A stretch of 15,147 bases of DNA, taken from the NCBI GenBank assembly GCA_016744555.1, contig JADGED010000039.1, positions 1 through 15,147 on the forward strand. Direction: 5' to 3'. Below are positions 7,751 to 14,245 of the stretch, one piece after another (position 1 is the stretch's first letter; the number at the start of each line of letters is the position of its first letter). Made by a program: the position numbers and the translations under genes. Source of the stretch: Desulfuromonadaceae bacterium (lineage in GTDB: Bacteria > Desulfobacterota > Desulfuromonadia > Desulfuromonadales > Geopsychrobacteraceae). The notes under the pieces were generated by a model. It had not been told where the DNA came from, searched no databases, and saw only the letters and a list, made by a program, of their open reading frames with translations.

Positions 7751-8446
7751 TCAATCCCTAAGATCGTTACCCTGAGCAGGGCCGTTGGACAGAGGTGTTT
7801 TTGGCAATTTAGGTTGTGCTTGCAAGTTAAATACTGGGCGATTTGATTTAAGTGATGTCTTCGGCAAACGTTGTGATTTAGCCTCACCTAGTGGTAAGGC
7901 AACTTGCTGCATAGTATGTTGTCTAGCAATTGTGATTTCGCGCTCATTGATACCTGTCACTATAAGATTATCTGCAAAAGCATCCCCGTCTTTAACCAAA
8001 AAAACGTCCCCCTTAGATGAGGACAAAAATACCGTTTGTCCACCGGACTTGTCCAAATATCCTAAAACCGTTAACGGGGGCAGTGGTGGTGGCCCCACTG
8101 GTGGAGTAAAAACCGGCAAAACTTTCTGCAAGGTCACCTTAGGCTTTACTTTCTTAATCTTTGCTGGAGGCGGCGGTGAGCGCTTTACCACCACTGGAGC
8201 AAGATACAGAGGGCCAAAAAGATTCTTTTTAGGCTTTTTGTATTGACTGGTACCTGTAGCAGAAAAATCAATATCGGCAGCAACCGGAGTTCCTACTGCT
8301 GAACTATTTTGAGGTAATTGCGTAGTTGTGGATGAAGAACTTACGCCCATAGGAACCCGACGCTGCCTGGGCATAGCGAACCAACTGTATGCCACAGCCA
8401 GGCTAAGCAGAAGCAGTAACAATATAGCGATTTGCCCTCGACTCAC
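7751..8446 (-). CDS. PilP/GspC-like inner-membrane alignment protein
   Basis: A 231-residue bitopic protein: a transmembrane helix at about 5-24, a periplasmic Ser/Thr/Gln linker, a stretch rich in Pro, Lys and Val (about 85-125, with SPPPPAK and GPPPLPPL), and a small beta domain (about 120-175, LTVLGYLDKSGGQTVFL through GINEREITIA). The beta domain resembles the homology region by which PilP and GspC contact the N-terminal domains of the secretin. A basic Pro-rich tail follows. Position between PilO-like and secretin genes is exactly that of pilP in pilMNOPQ operons. It starts with GTG overlapping the PilO-like stop (GTGA) and has an excellent ribosome-binding site, AGGGAGG, about 5 nt upstream. 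Sequence similarity is low, as usual for this family, so the call rests on topology, the beta domain and gene order. The long Pro-rich segment could span the periplasm. Confidence 0.75.
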   Translation of the reverse strand: MSRGQIAILLLLLLSLAVAYSWFAMPRQRRVPMGVSSSSTTTQLPQNSSAVGTPVAADIDFSATGTSQYKKPKKNLFGPLYLAPVVVKRSPPPPAKIKKVKPKVTLQKVLPVFTPPVGPPPLPPLTVLGYLDKSGGQTVFLSSSKGDVFLVKDGDAFADNLIVTGINEREITIARQHTMQQVALPLGEAKSQRLPKTSLKSNRPVFNLQAQPKLPKTPLSNGPAQGNDLRD

Positions 8447-9030
8447 ACCGCCCTCCCTTGAAAGTAGGTGGCCAATTCAATCTGCAAATCTACCTTATTT
8501 AAAGCACCTTTTTTAGTACCACTTCCACTCATGGAAATTTTATCAATCAACAAAATTCGCGGTGCATTTTCGAGCAAATGGATAAACTTTTTAACTTGGG
8601 CATAATCGCCATTAACTGAAAAATTCAACCCATAACGCAGCAATTTATTAGCACTATCTTTCTCATATTCGGAGTTATAACTAATCTGATGAATGGCTAA
8701 TTGTGTCTGTTGCGCGTAATCATACAGCTCACCAATAAAATCGGAAAAATCACTTTGTAACGGGATTAAATCATCAAATTTTTGTAGATTAGTCGCCATC
8801 TGTTCAGCTACAGAAACAGGAACACCACGGTTGGTCGCCTCCAACTGCCGTTGCCGTACATTTTGCTGCAATCGCGTCTGCTCAATCAGTAAAGCGTCCA
8901 AATTTGGCTCTGTTACCCACTGTTGAACTACAAGCATAGAGGACATTAAAAACAATAAAACCCCAACAGCAATAAGCTTCCCCTTGTTAGGCTGCCATAT
9001 CGTTGTGATTAAAGGATATTTCGATAACAT
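8443..9030 (-). CDS. pilO: PilO-like (GspM-type) inner-membrane assembly protein
   Basis: A 195-residue bitopic protein with a short cytoplasmic end, one transmembrane helix (about 20-40), a coiled coil (about 45-75, rich in Gln, Arg, Leu) and a periplasmic ferredoxin-like domain (YGLNFSVNGDYAQVKKFIHLLENAPRI, then a strand ending QIELATYF). The segment with GDYAQVKKFIHLLE is the best family marker: PilO proteins have a closely similar G-Y-V-FI-LE motif. PilO pairs with PilN and holds the inner-membrane ring together. The ATG at 9028-9030 is chosen over a TTG one codon upstream because it overlaps the PilN-like stop as TGATG and has AAAGGGG 7-8 nt upstream. Confidence 0.85.
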   Translation of the reverse strand: MLSKYPLITTIWQPNKGKLIAVGVLLFLMSSMLVVQQWVTEPNLDALLIEQTRLQQNVRQRQLEATNRGVPVSVAEQMATNLQKFDDLIPLQSDFSDFIGELYDYAQQTQLAIHQISYNSEYEKDSANKLLRYGLNFSVNGDYAQVKKFIHLLENAPRILLIDKISMSGSGTKKGALNKVDLQIELATYFQGRAV

Positions 9031-9578
9031 CAAAAAACCCCTTTCAAACTAATAGAAAAACTTAAGGCCGTTCGACTCCCACCCAAGCCATCGTTAACTT
9101 TTACTTCGCTATGATTTTTCAAAAAAACTTGATGGAATTTCTCCTTCTGTAAATTGTCGAGAAGATCTTGTAAGCTTTTCAAATCCTTAGCGACACCAGC
9201 AATCATTAAAATGTTCTTGTCATATCCTGGTTTGAAACTGCGCAAACTCACTCCAGAAGGCAACAACAGTTCCATCCGATCAAACAGTTCAGTCCAACGG
9301 AATGCGTCTCTTTGCAGTAAAGTTTTAGCCTGATCGTAAACCTGTTGCTGCTGCGCAAGTTCTGCTGTGCTTAACCGTTCAGGAAGTTTTCCTTGTAATT
9401 GTTCCTGCAAGGTATCGAGGTGAGATTGATAATTAATGCTCAATTGCCAGTCTTGCAAAGACTGCTTTATCTGCACCCCTAAAAGGAGCACTAATAAAAT
9501 CACGGTTACTGATAAAAACAGCTTTAACGCTGACTGATTAATGTGACGACGACTTGCTAAATTGATGGATAACTTCAT
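9030..9578 (-). CDS. pilN: PilN-like inner-membrane assembly protein
   Basis: A 182-residue protein with the organisation of PilN: a cytoplasmic tip containing INLASRR (residues 5-11), one transmembrane helix (about 18-37), a coiled coil (about 45-95, Gln/Leu rich) and a periplasmic ferredoxin-like domain (about 98-180). The tip corresponds to the conserved INLLPxR motif that docks PilN into PilM, though LLP is replaced by LAS. The periplasmic part has LLPSGVSLRSF and the alternating helix KDLKSLQDLLDNLQ typical of PilN/GspL periplasmic domains. The ATG overlaps the PilM-like stop (ATGA), indicating translational coupling. Keeping PilM and PilN as two proteins is the pilus arrangement; in type II systems the two are fused as GspL. 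Confidence 0.87.
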   Translation of the reverse strand: MKLSINLASRRHINQSALKLFLSVTVILLVLLLGVQIKQSLQDWQLSINYQSHLDTLQEQLQGKLPERLSTAELAQQQQVYDQAKTLLQRDAFRWTELFDRMELLLPSGVSLRSFKPGYDKNILMIAGVAKDLKSLQDLLDNLQKEKFHQVFLKNHSEVKVNDGLGGSRTALSFSISLKGVF

Positions 9579-10516
9579 GCTGACACCCGCTTAATCATCC
9601 GTTCAGCACCACCTAAAGACGCCACCAGACCATTCGTACCAATGTTTTTCACAGCAGAGATATCATCCTGCGGATAATTAATCACCCTACCCAAAGGAGA
9701 TACTAACCACTGCACCTCTTGATCAAAAACTGAATTTACGGCGGCAAACAACTCTACCCCCTGTTGCCAATCAGAATGGAGGTGTACCGGCAAACGATTA
9801 AAGCCTGAATGTTGGTTACGATATTCTACCAATGAACGATTAAGTTCATTAAACACCCGCTCTGGCTGCGACTCAATCTGCCGCAATCGACAAAACTCCA
9901 ACACTCGATTTGCAAACACCATGATACTAAGCTGACAACCATCAACTCCAAGTAAAATAAAGTCGCGGCCCAAATCAAATTGCGTGCGGTAAGAGTTATA
10001 AAGTGCCAAAGTGTGAAAATCTACCACGCTAGCAGCGTAACCAGACCGTTCGAGTAAGTACTCGTATTGCAATAGCACCTCTTTGGAAATAACCGCTGCC
10101 AGAACCTTCTTTTGACCCCCCTCATTTTCCTCCAGAACCTGATAGTCAAGGGCGACAGCTCCAAAATCATCCGGCAGTAAATCTTTTAACCGCCAACGGA
10201 TAATTTCGGCCCCTTCGGCACGGCTTTTAAGTGGTGTCTCAAGGTTTAAAAGAAATAATTGCCCACAGTTATCAGGCAGTACGGCAGCAATTCTTGTCTC
10301 TTTTTTAGCAATAGGGTCTAGTAACTCTTTGGCCGCAATAACAAACAATTCTGGTTTATTCACATTTATTTTTTTTGGATTAGGCCGCAAAATGCCATCT
10401 GCCAATGGTGACGTTTGTCCCCCTCGCCACAGAATACTCTTCCCCTGTCGCTGTACTGCAACAGCACGAAGTTCATTGGAGCAAATTTCTAAACCAAGGT
10501 AAGTTCTCCGTAACAT
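9575..10516 (-). CDS. pilM: PilM-like cytoplasmic actin-fold protein with eroded nucleotide-binding motifs
   Basis: A 313-residue soluble protein expected to have the PilM/FtsA-like actin fold and to link PilN to the cytoplasmic ATPase. The N-terminus TYLGLEICSNELRAVAV aligns with the first phosphate loop of PilM (GxDIGxxxxKxV), but the acidic residue is Glu10 and the Gly-Ser part is lost. The second loop, normally VDIGAxxT, reads GVDGCQLSIMVF. The C-terminal LGGAERM replaces the usual GLALRG. ATP binding is therefore doubtful, as in the cytoplasmic domain of GspL. The ATG at 10514-10516 is preferred to an upstream TTG-type extension that would run back into the preceding gene: GGAAGG lies 8 nt upstream, and this ATG follows the GspE stop by 4 nt. 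Confidence 0.85.
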   Translation of the reverse strand: MLRRTYLGLEICSNELRAVAVQRQGKSILWRGGQTSPLADGILRPNPKKINVNKPELFVIAAKELLDPIAKKETRIAAVLPDNCGQLFLLNLETPLKSRAEGAEIIRWRLKDLLPDDFGAVALDYQVLEENEGGQKKVLAAVISKEVLLQYEYLLERSGYAASVVDFHTLALYNSYRTQFDLGRDFILLGVDGCQLSIMVFANRVLEFCRLRQIESQPERVFNELNRSLVEYRNQHSGFNRLPVHLHSDWQQGVELFAAVNSVFDQEVQWLVSPLGRVINYPQDDISAVKNIGTNGLVASLGGAERMIKRVSA

Positions 10517-10520
10517 TACA

Positions 10521-12251
10521 TTAACCTTCCGCAAAGGTAACGCGATCGATTTCGCGAAAAGTAGTTTCACCACGCAGAACTTTTTCTAAAGCGGCTTGCC
10601 GTAAATAGATGGTGCCATTTTTTAGTGCTTGTTGTTTAAGTTCAGAAATAGGCACTTTGACGGCGATCATTTCCCGCATTTCGTCATTTAACTCTAGTAA
10701 CTCTACAATTGCTGCACGGCCAGAATAGCCTAAGCCATTACACTCTTTACAGCCGGGTGCTTCATGAAAAGTGGCATTTGCACACTGCTCGTCCGTTAAA
10801 CCATATGACTTCAAAAAGGGAGAATCAAAAGATGTCGGTTTTTTACAGTGCCGGCATAACAATCGCACCAAGCGCTGAGCCAAAACACAATTAAGACAAG
10901 AGACAAAGTTGTACGGATCAATTCCCATGTGGAGAAAGCGGCCCAAGACATCAAAAACGTTATTGGCGTGAACCGTGGTGAAAACTAAGTGACCAGTTAA
11001 TGCCGATTGCACCGCAATTTGTGCCGTTTCTGCATCCCGAATCTCACCAACCATAATTTTATCGGGGTCGTGGCGTAAAATTGAGCGTAACCCGCGGGCA
11101 AAAGTCAGCCCTTTCTTCTCATTAACCGGAACCTGAACCACCCCTTTAACCTGATATTCAACGGGATCTTCTATCGTCACAATTTTTTCTTCAACCGAAT
11201 TTATTTCCGATAATGCGGCATACAAGGTCGTTGTTTTGCCACTACCTGTTGGCCCGGTGACTAAAACCATCCCATACGGTTCCCGAATCCGCCGCCGCAA
11301 TCGTTCCATTTCGCGCGCAGAAAACCCCAATGACTCAAACGTTAATCCCTGCATATCGGCGGCAATTGACTCTTTATCCAAAATTCTGATTACCGCATCC
11401 TCACCAAAACTAGTGGGCATAATTGAAACCCGAAAATCGATCGATTTATCCCCCAAGCGCACCTTAAAACGCCCATCTTGAGGAATCCGCCGTTCCGAAA
11501 TATCGAGTTCGCTCATTACCTTAATACGCGAAATAATCGGACTTTGAAACCGGCTATCAATTGTCTCTGTGGCCTGATAAAGAACTCCATCAATACGGTA
11601 TTTAATCGCCACACCAGTAGCTGTAGCTTCAATATGGATATCGCTGGCTCGTTTTTTCAGGGCATCAAACAGAGTGGAATCGATCAAACGGATAATCGGG
11701 CTGGTATCTGAATTTAGCTTATCAATGGAAAGGACCTCGTCACCTTTGTCGGTCTCTTTAATCAATTGCAGCTTAAAATCTTCTGAGGCCTCGTGTAATA
11801 CCCGCTGTGAGCCGGCTCCGTGTTCAATCAAACGTTCAATCTGCCCTGCCGCTGCAACTTTTAATTTCAAAGTTAACCCAAGCTTAAGCTCCAATTGATC
11901 AATAGCAGAAATTGCCGTTGGATCAGCTATTGCGACTACGAGAATATTCCCCTTACGTTCGAGAGGTAGCAAGTTGTACTTAATTGAGGTATCGCTCGGC
12001 AATGCCGCAACAAGTTCAGGGTCAAGAGTAACCGCAGCAAGGTCAATGAAATCAAATTGAAACTGGGTTGCTAATGCTTGAGCCAACTCAATTTCTGTAA
12101 AGATACCGGCATCGACACCAACAGCACCAAACTTACCGCCGTTTTGATGTTGCTTTGCCAGAATTAAATCAATTTCTGCCGGAGCAAGAGCACCCATATC
12201 GGCGAGAATCCGGCCTATTTGATAACGTTGATAAACAGAAGATTCAATCAT
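10521..12251 (-). CDS. gspE: Secretion/pilus assembly ATPase GspE (GspE/PilB/MshE family)
   Basis: The cytoplasmic motor ATPase, 576 residues, close to the usual length of GspE/PilB. Residues about 1-150 form an MshEN/T2SSE N-terminal region (IGRILADMGALAPAEID; LPLERKGNILVVAIADP). The ATPase core follows: a RASDIHIE segment and RIDGVL, Walker A GPTGSGKTT (about 333-341), Asp box EDPVEYQVKG, Walker B IMVGEIRDAET (about 399-409) and His box GHLVFTTVHANN. A zinc-binding tetracysteine is intact (CRHC near 465 and CKEC near 500, then NGLGYSGR). It is thus an extension motor, not a PilT-type retraction ATPase, and all catalytic motifs are present. MshEN domains often bind cyclic di-GMP, but I could not confirm the full motif here. 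The start follows the GspF stop by 3 nt. Confidence 0.96.
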   Translation of the reverse strand: MIESSVYQRYQIGRILADMGALAPAEIDLILAKQHQNGGKFGAVGVDAGIFTEIELAQALATQFQFDFIDLAAVTLDPELVAALPSDTSIKYNLLPLERKGNILVVAIADPTAISAIDQLELKLGLTLKLKVAAAGQIERLIEHGAGSQRVLHEASEDFKLQLIKETDKGDEVLSIDKLNSDTSPIIRLIDSTLFDALKKRASDIHIEATATGVAIKYRIDGVLYQATETIDSRFQSPIISRIKVMSELDISERRIPQDGRFKVRLGDKSIDFRVSIMPTSFGEDAVIRILDKESIAADMQGLTFESLGFSAREMERLRRRIREPYGMVLVTGPTGSGKTTTLYAALSEINSVEEKIVTIEDPVEYQVKGVVQVPVNEKKGLTFARGLRSILRHDPDKIMVGEIRDAETAQIAVQSALTGHLVFTTVHANNVFDVLGRFLHMGIDPYNFVSCLNCVLAQRLVRLLCRHCKKPTSFDSPFLKSYGLTDEQCANATFHEAPGCKECNGLGYSGRAAIVELLELNDEMREMIAVKVPISELKQQALKNGTIYLRQAALEKVLRGETTFREIDRVTFAEG

Positions 12252-12254
12252 TAA

Positions 12255-13463
12255 TTATCCAACCGTTCCAGCAAGTTGAAATATCGGCACATACATAGCA
12301 ATAATTATAAATGCGATCATTAAGCCCATGACCAGCATTAAAATCGGCTCAATCATGGTCGTCAACTTGGTTAATTGTTGCTCAACCTCTGCCTCATAAT
12401 AATTGCCAATATCAGCTAACATATCTATTAAGGATCCAGACGTTTCACCAACACTAACCATACGTAAGGCCAAATGGGGGAAAAAACCTGTTTGCGACAA
12501 AGAAGCGGACAAAGATGTCCCCTCTTCAACCCGACGAATAGCCGTAATCATGTCCTTTTCTAAACTTAAGTTATTAAGTGTTCCGCGCGACATTTGCATT
12601 GCTTCAACCAAATGGGTACCGCTAGCTAAAGTTGTCCCCAAGGTGCGGTTAAAACCCGACAAAGCGTAATTGGTTTTCAATCTACCAATAAATGGCATCT
12701 GCAAAAGAAAACGATCAAACCGCAAGCGACCACGGCGACTGCGTACTAACGACTTGAATAATACAGATGCAACAATAACAGTGCCAACCACCAGATACCA
12801 ATAGTTGCCTAGAAAAGAAGATAAACCGATCATTAGCTTAGTGAGCAATGGCAACTCGACACTTGCGTCAGCATAAATTTCAGTAAATCGCGGTACCACA
12901 AAAAACATCAAAAAAATAACCACAATAACAGCAGCACTAGTCAAAAACAGGGGATAAAAAGCGGCACTACGAACCTTTGCACGGATAATTTCAACCCGCT
13001 TTTGATATTCAAGGTATCGTGCAATGGTTTCCGCCAGATCACCGGTTTTCTCGCCCGCTTTAAGAGATGCAATATACAAAGGTGGAAAGAAACGGGGAAA
13101 CTTGGAAAATGCATCCGACATCGAGCTTCCGCCCCTGATATCTTCCCTAATTTCACTAAGGATGTCCCGAAATGGTCCAGTTTCTACTTGATCAATCTGA
13201 GTATCAAAAATTTGCAGTACCGGTAACCCTGAACGGAGCAAAACCAATAATTCTTGATTAAACAGGAGAAAGCGCCCCCCCGTTAAACGAGCAGATGGAT
13301 TCTGACTACCATTAAAAAATGACCACGACTGGCGACGAATCTGAAATACATGAAACCCTTGCTCTTCCAGATTTTCCTTCAGCTGATTCTTAGTAGTAGA
13401 ATCGTATATTTTATCGACAACACGACCATCTGCTGTACCAATTTTGCAATTATAACTTGGCAT
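12255..13463 (-). CDS. gspF: Inner-membrane platform protein GspF (GspF/PilC/MshG family)
   Basis: A polytopic inner-membrane protein, 402 residues from the ATG at 13461-13463, the standard family length. A cytoplasmic N-terminal segment (YNCKIGTADGRVVDKIYD) is followed by two T2SSF repeats. In the first, ELLVLLRSGLPVLQIFD and ASLKAGEKTGDLAETIARYLEYQ are diagnostic; in the second, TLASGTHLVEAMQ and MVSVGETSGSLIDML mirror them. Transmembrane helices lie at about 164-190, 216-236 and 374-396. GspF connects the ATPase rotor to pseudopilin extraction from the membrane. An in-frame TTG three codons upstream is possible; neither start has a clear Shine-Dalgarno sequence, which is unusual beside its tightly coupled downstream neighbours. 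A terminator-like hairpin lies about 50 nt upstream of the start, so expression of this and later genes may need read-through or its own promoter. Confidence 0.95.
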   Translation of the reverse strand: MPSYNCKIGTADGRVVDKIYDSTTKNQLKENLEEQGFHVFQIRRQSWSFFNGSQNPSARLTGGRFLLFNQELLVLLRSGLPVLQIFDTQIDQVETGPFRDILSEIREDIRGGSSMSDAFSKFPRFFPPLYIASLKAGEKTGDLAETIARYLEYQKRVEIIRAKVRSAAFYPLFLTSAAVIVVIFLMFFVVPRFTEIYADASVELPLLTKLMIGLSSFLGNYWYLVVGTVIVASVLFKSLVRSRRGRLRFDRFLLQMPFIGRLKTNYALSGFNRTLGTTLASGTHLVEAMQMSRGTLNNLSLEKDMITAIRRVEEGTSLSASLSQTGFFPHLALRMVSVGETSGSLIDMLADIGNYYEAEVEQQLTKLTTMIEPILMLVMGLMIAFIIIAMYVPIFQLAGTVG

Positions 13464-13511
13464 AGACGACAATCAGTGGTGAATTAATGGTAATCAAAAC
13501 ATTAAAACCTT

Positions 13512-13536
13512 AAAAAAGATGTTCATTCGAAACATC
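13512..13536 (-). terminator. Rho-independent terminator-like hairpin with T6 tract, between pseudopilin and gspF
   Basis: Read on the minus strand, GATGTT (13531-13536) pairs with AACATC (13518-13523) across a 7 nt loop, and TTTTTT (13512-13517) follows directly. The stem can be lengthened by AAG upstream pairing into the T tract, with one G-T wobble. It starts about 55 nt past the stop of the preceding pseudopilin gene. The stem has low GC, so termination may be partial; it could set lower transcription of the downstream machinery relative to the upstream genes, or mark the end of a first transcript. Confidence 0.55.
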
Positions 13537-13590
13537 CTTACACATAGAAAACTGGCATAGTCATAAACATTCAATTTGCAGAAAATAAAG

Positions 13591-14115
13591 TCAATCACCG
13601 GTAGCATTAGTAGCTGGATTAACGACAACTGGCATACTAGTTTTTTTGGTTGTGCTCGGATTGAAAATAAATTCCCACTCTGTATAACTCGATGTACCGA
13701 TAAACTTTTCATTTTCTACCTTAAAATTCCCCTGCTTAAAGGGTTTTTCCTTACTGCTACTACGTACACCCATAATTAGTCCGTCAGAAGTGTTAATAAC
13801 CACCCAATCATCACCGGTTACGGGATCAATATACTTTTGCCGCAAATGACGAACTACAGCAGCTGAACGTGAATCACGAAGCAAATCGTCTAAAGTTGCT
13901 GGCAGCATAGACTGCGTTGACGTACTTCCACCCAGATAGTACGATTCAATCGCCTTCCGAATTTGCCCACCACACCAAAGAAGTTCCTTCTCTTTCGCTT
14001 GCATGGTGATAGTTTTCCAGCTAGAGCCGGCAATACCAGCAGCAAGACCAAGAATTGAGACAACAACCAGCAACATTAGTAAGATGGCACCTTTTTGATT
14101 ATTGACCAGCACCAT
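13591..14115 (-). CDS. Atypical pseudopilin lacking Glu at +5
   Basis: A 174-residue protein with a prepilin-like N-terminus: a short leader NNQKG with processing predicted after G9, then a hydrophobic helix (about 10-30). Position +5 is Met14 instead of the usual Glu. Among type II pseudopilins absence of E5 is a property of GspK, the tip subunit, so this may be a tip or initiator protein, although it is much shorter than GspK. The sequence after the helix, KEKELLWCGGQIRKAIESYY, is characteristic of a family usually annotated as type II secretion pseudopilin in deltaproteobacterial and betaproteobacterial clusters. A soluble domain of about 120 residues with IDPVTGDDWVVI follows, then a Thr/Pro/Asn-rich tail. 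It lies upstream of gspF, separated by 127 nt holding a terminator-like hairpin. A weak AGAGAAAG ribosome-binding site precedes the ATG. Confidence 0.82.
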   Translation of the reverse strand: MVLVNNQKGAILLMLLVVVSILGLAAGIAGSSWKTITMQAKEKELLWCGGQIRKAIESYYLGGSTSTQSMLPATLDDLLRDSRSAAVVRHLRQKYIDPVTGDDWVVINTSDGLIMGVRSSSKEKPFKQGNFKVENEKFIGTSSYTEWEFIFNPSTTKKTSMPVVVNPATNATGD

Positions 14116-14245
14116 ATAGCAACTTTCTCTAGGTAGAATTGGGTACTTTACACCCGGCTTCCAAAATATTGTGACACTTGTTGTTGCATTTCAAAGGTAT
14201 AAAACGTTTCTTGCTTTACCAATCAAAAATCAAGCCATCATCTGA

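Noticed and set aside
7785..8246. A 153-codon open frame on the plus strand opposite the PilP/GspC-like gene
   Set aside because: It lies wholly within a well-supported minus-strand gene, translates to a low-complexity Gly/Thr/Cys-rich sequence mirroring the Pro-rich codons of that gene, and has no recognisable domain.
14148..14222. A 24-codon minus-strand frame in the gap between the exported protein and the E5-less pseudopilin
   Set aside because: It starts with TTG, has no ribosome-binding site and is too short to judge. The stretch also holds a weak TTGATT / TATACC promoter-like pair with poor spacing, so neither is reported as a feature.
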